A stretch of DNA of 8,188 nucleotides from an uncultured Microbacterium sp. (lineage in GTDB: Bacteria; Actinomycetota; Actinomycetes; Actinomycetales; Microbacteriaceae): assembly GCA_937926065.1 (NCBI GenBank), contig CALANM010000145.1, positions 1 to 8,188 on the forward strand. Direction: 5' to 3'. The translations under genes and the position numbers were made by a program. Positions within the stretch are counted from its first letter, which is position 1. The number at the start of each line of letters is the position of its first letter. A model generated the notes under the pieces. It was not told the origin of the DNA, made no database searches, and saw only the letters and a program-made list of their open reading frames with translations. This document shows positions 6,005-8,188 of this stretch, piece by piece.

Positions 6005-7290
6005 GCCTTGCCCTCCTGTGAGCCGGCCAGCGCGCTGTCGAGCTCGGCTTCGTCGATGATGTGTCCCATGCGCTCTGCCTTCGTGGCCAGGTACTGGTGG
6101 TTGTTCGGACCGACGCCCACCAGCAGCGGCACCTGCTCCACGATGTCGAGACCGAAGGCGCGCAGCTGGTTGACCTTGTCGGTGTTGTTCGTCAGCAGGC
6201 GCACTCGCTCCACGCCGAGGTCGGCGAGGATGCCGGCCGCTGCCGCGTAGTCGCGGGCGTCGGCCGGCAGGCCCAGGGCCAGGTTCGCGTCGACGGTGTC
6301 GAGCCCGCGCTCCTGCAGGCTGTAGGCGCGGAGCTTGTTGATGAGGCCGATGCCCCGGCCCTCGTGCCCGCGCATGTAGATGACAACGCCGCCGTCCTGC
6401 TCGATCGCGTCGAGCGCGGCATCCAGCTGGGGCCCGCATTCGCATTTGAGAGAGCCGAACGCCTCGCCCGTGAGGCACTCGGAGTGGACGCGCACGAGCG
6501 TCGCATCGTGCGTGAGGTCGCCGGAGACGACGGCGATGTGGTCGGTGCCGGTGGTGCGGTCCTTGTAGGCGAGGAAGCGGAACGAACCGTGCGAGGTCGG
6601 GACCTGCGCCTCGGCGCGCAGGCTCACGCGGCGGCGCGGGTCGTGGACGGGGGATGCTGCGCGCGCGTCGCCGGCCGCGCCGTCGGCGGCGTCGAGATGC
6701 TCGATGAGCTGCTCGATCGTGATGACGGGGATGCCCTCGCGCTCGCCGAGCTCGAGGAGCCCGGGCAGACGCATCATGCTGCCGTCCTCGGCGACGACCT
6801 CGCCGATCGCCCCGACGGGCTGCAGGCCGGCGAGCTTCATGAGCTCGACTGCCGCCTCGGTGTGCCCGGCACGCTCCCGCACACCGCCGTCGACGGCGCG
6901 CAGCGGCAGGATGTGGCCAGGGCGGATGACCGACGCGGGCGTCGACTCGGGGCTTGCGAGCACGTTGAGCGTGTGGGCGCGGTCGGCCGCGCTGATGCCC
7001 GTCGAGACACGGTCGGCGGCGTCGACGCTCACGGTGTACGCCGTGCCGCGAGCGTCTTCGTTGACGGCCACCATGGGAGGCAGGTCGAGGCGGTCGGCCC
7101 AGTCGGCGGGCATCGGGGCGCACAGGAAGCCGCTCGACCAGCGGATGGTCCACGCGAGCCCCTCGGGCGGCGCGCGCTCGGCCGACAGGATGATGTCGCC
7201 CTCGTTCTCGCGGTTCTCGTCGTCGGCGACGATGACAGGACGCCCGGCGCGGAGGGACTCGAGGGCTTCGGGAATGGTGGAAAGGCTCAT
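6001..7290 (-). CDS. ribBA: Bifunctional DHBP synthase / GTP cyclohydrolase II
   Basis: This fused 429-residue enzyme makes both riboflavin precursors: 3,4-dihydroxy-2-butanone 4-phosphate from ribulose 5-phosphate, and diaminohydroxyphosphoribosylaminopyrimidine from GTP. The RibB domain (about 1-200) shows DDENRENEGD (23-32), GTAYTVSVD (82-90), TGISAADR (97-104) and AGHTEA (141-146), which carry the Mg-binding and catalytic residues. A polar linker (201-221) joins it to the RibA domain (222-412), which has Zn ligands Cys272, Cys283 and Cys285 in VHSECLTGEAFGSLKCECG, RGHEGRGIGLINKLRAY (307-323), and LLTNN (365-369). Two positions differ from the usual: AIGE (161-164) where AICE is common, and TNNT (367-370) where TNNP is common. 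The start at 7290 overlaps the ribE stop (ATGA) and has AAGGAGG 6 nt upstream. Both domains look complete and active. Confidence 0.97.
   Translation of the reverse strand: MSLSTIPEALESLRAGRPVIVADDENRENEGDIILSAERAPPEGLAWTIRWSSGFLCAPMPADWADRLDLPPMVAVNEDARGTAYTVSVDAADRVSTGISAADRAHTLNVLASPESTPASVIRPGHILPLRAVDGGVRERAGHTEAAVELMKLAGLQPVGAIGEVVAEDGSMMRLPGLLELGEREGIPVITIEQLIEHLDAADGAAGDARAASPVHDPRRRVSLRAEAQVPTSHGSFRFLAYKDRTTGTDHIAVVSGDLTHDATLVRVHSECLTGEAFGSLKCECGPQLDAALDAIEQDGGVVIYMRGHEGRGIGLINKLRAYSLQERGLDTVDANLALGLPADARDYAAAAGILADLGVERVRLLTNNTDKVNQLRAFGLDIVEQVPLLVGVGPNNHQYLATKAERMGHIIDEAELDSALAGSQEGKA
6011..6017 (-). promoter_or_regulatory. Ribosome binding site of ribH
   Basis: On the - strand this reads AGGAGGG, 6 nt before the ATG at 6004, and lies inside the last codons of ribBA. 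It fixes the ribH start against the much longer open frame and lets ribH be translated independently as well as by coupling. Confidence 0.8.
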
Positions 7291-7937
7291 TCGGAGCCTC
7301 CTTCGATCGTGTTGCGGAGCTCGGGGGCAGGGGAGGAGAAGGCAAGGAGGCGCTGTACGTGGCGCGCGAGGATGTCGGTCTCGAGATTGACGCGGTCGCC
7401 GGGGGTGAGGGTGCCGAGCGTCGTCTTCTCGAGCGTCTCGGGGATCAGCGAGACCTCGAACCAGGGGCGGTCGTCGCCCGCGGGAGAGACCGACGACACG
7501 GTGAGCGAGACGCCCTGGAGCGCGATCGAGCCCTTGTCGACGACCAGCGGGGCGAGCGCCTGCGGCATCCCGATGCGGATGACACGCCACTGCGCGCCCG
7601 GGCGCACCTCGAGCACCTCTCCGGTGCCGTCGATGTGACCCTGGACGATATGGCCGCCGAGACGGGCGTGGGCGGCGAGGGCGCGTTCGACGTTGACCTC
7701 GGTGCCGACCGCGAAGTCGCCGAGGGATGACATGTCGAGCGTCTGCTTCATGACGTCGGCGGTGAACCAGTCGGTGCCCTGATCAGTGACCGTCAGGCAC
7801 ACGCCGCTGACCGAGATCGAGTCGCCGCGCTGCGCGTCGGACACTGCCAGCGGAGCGCGCACCGTGAGGCGCACGCCGTCGCCTGACGGCTCGATCGCGG
7901 TGACGGTGCCGCGCTCTTCGATGATTCCGGTGAACAT
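7287..7937 (-). CDS. ribE: Riboflavin synthase, alpha subunit
   Basis: Riboflavin synthase converts two molecules of 6,7-dimethyl-8-ribityllumazine into riboflavin and 5-amino-6-ribitylaminouracil, the last pathway step. The 216-residue length is typical. It has the MFTGIIEERG N-terminus and two lumazine-binding beta-barrel repeats. The first (about 1-97) has GVCLTV at 45-50, and the second (about 98-195) has GVSLTV at the matching place (142-147). The junction GGHIVQGHIDGTG (94-106) and the C-terminal VNLETDILARHVQRLL helix (183-198) are also typical, the latter serving trimer formation. The start at 7937 shares one base with the ribD stop (TGATG), and GGAAGAG lies 8 nt upstream. The 3' end overlaps ribBA by ATGA. 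Some annotators call this gene ribC or ribE; the enzyme is the same. Confidence 0.97.
   Translation of the reverse strand: MFTGIIEERGTVTAIEPSGDGVRLTVRAPLAVSDAQRGDSISVSGVCLTVTDQGTDWFTADVMKQTLDMSSLGDFAVGTEVNVERALAAHARLGGHIVQGHIDGTGEVLEVRPGAQWRVIRIGMPQALAPLVVDKGSIALQGVSLTVSSVSPAGDDRPWFEVSLIPETLEKTTLGTLTPGDRVNLETDILARHVQRLLAFSSPAPELRNTIEGGSE
7297..7303 (-). promoter_or_regulatory. Ribosome binding site of ribBA
   Basis: On the - strand this reads AAGGAGG, 6 nt before the ATG at 7290, a near-perfect anti-16S match. It is the strongest site in the operon, suggesting that RibBA, which makes both precursors, is well translated. Confidence 0.85.
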
Positions 7938-8188
7938 CAGGGGGTCTCTTCCGTTGACGAGGGGGAGGCGGTGGGATGGGCGACCACGAGGAGGTCGTCG
8001 CCCAGGCGCTCGACGGAGGTCATCGTCAGGCGGCGCTGTTCGCCGATCGTCGTGACGCCGAGGTCGCCGACGGCGAGGCGGTCGCCTCCGATGAGGGTGG
8101 GCGCGATGTAGACGAGCAGCTCGTCGGCCAGCCCTTCGCGCACGAACGAGCTCGCGAGCGTCGGGCCGCCCTCGACGAACACGCGGTG
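7937..8188 (-). CDS. ribD: Riboflavin biosynthesis protein RibD, C-terminal part (5'-partial)
   Basis: Only the last 83 residues of RibD are in the window; the frame runs off the edge at 8188. RibD normally joins an N-terminal deaminase and a C-terminal NADPH-dependent reductase, giving 5-amino-6-ribitylaminouracil 5'-phosphate from the GTP cyclohydrolase II product. What is visible is the reductase end: the VFVEGGPTLA motif, which in this dihydrofolate-reductase-like domain lies at the cofactor site, then FVREGLADELLVYIAPTLIGG, typical for the family. The final 15 residues (HPTASPSSTEETP region) are a polar tail. Whether the deaminase domain is fused cannot be seen. The stop overlaps the ribE start by one base (TGATG), so it is the upstream gene of the coupled rib operon. 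Confidence 0.93.
   Translation of the reverse strand, partial: HRVFVEGGPTLASSFVREGLADELLVYIAPTLIGGDRLAVGDLGVTTIGEQRRLTMTSVERLGDDLLVVAHPTASPSSTEETP

Noticed and set aside
6005..7345. Upstream extension of the ribH frame giving a 605-residue protein
   Set aside because: The extension is out-of-frame ribBA; the family start, ribosome site and ATGA overlap fix ribH at 6004.
7940..8188. FMN riboswitch for the riboflavin operon
   Set aside because: It would lie upstream of ribD, outside the window; nothing in the visible sequence matches its conserved helices.

Overview
This window looks like ordinary chromosome from a high-GC actinobacterium, most likely Microbacteriaceae (Microbacterium-like). 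The grounds are the very high G+C, the strong G/C bias at third codon positions that produces long antisense ORFs everywhere, the ribD-ribE-ribBA-ribH gene order with a fused RibBA, and the style of the proteins. I assign the family from protein character only; no search was run.

Left part (1-2531, + strand): a translationally coupled ABC-2 exporter operon. It has a DrrA/NodI-type ATPase whose N-terminus lies outside the window, followed by two NodJ/DrrB-type permeases, each starting in an ATGA overlap with the gene before it. A strong bidirectional hairpin (2558-2595) separates it from the next gene, which converges on it.

Middle part (2596-5550): on the - strand, an MHS-family major facilitator symporter (2617-4077) and a small four-helix membrane protein (4301-4651). 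A 223-bp spacer between them (4078-4300) holds a hairpin and a perfect 12-bp palindrome. On the + strand, diverging from the small membrane protein across 98 bp, is a GH16-like jelly-roll protein (4750-5550). It has no visible signal peptide and a changed active-site motif (ExCxxE instead of ExDxxE).

Right part (5528-8188, - strand): the riboflavin biosynthesis operon in the order ribD (C-terminal fragment only), ribE, ribBA, ribH. Every junction is a TGATG or ATGA overlap. Together these genes cover GTP plus ribulose-5-phosphate to riboflavin, apart from the unidentified phosphatase step. Any promoter or FMN riboswitch would lie upstream of ribD, outside the window. The last codons of ribH overlap tail-to-tail with the GH16-like gene by 23 bp, with no convincing terminator.

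I see no RNA genes, CRISPR arrays, mobile elements, integrase or attachment sites. I found no clear new multi-gene system. The best leads are the ExCxxE GH16-like protein, the paired non-identical ABC-2 permeases, the extra loop in the MHS symporter, and the possible leaderless promoter of the small membrane protein.
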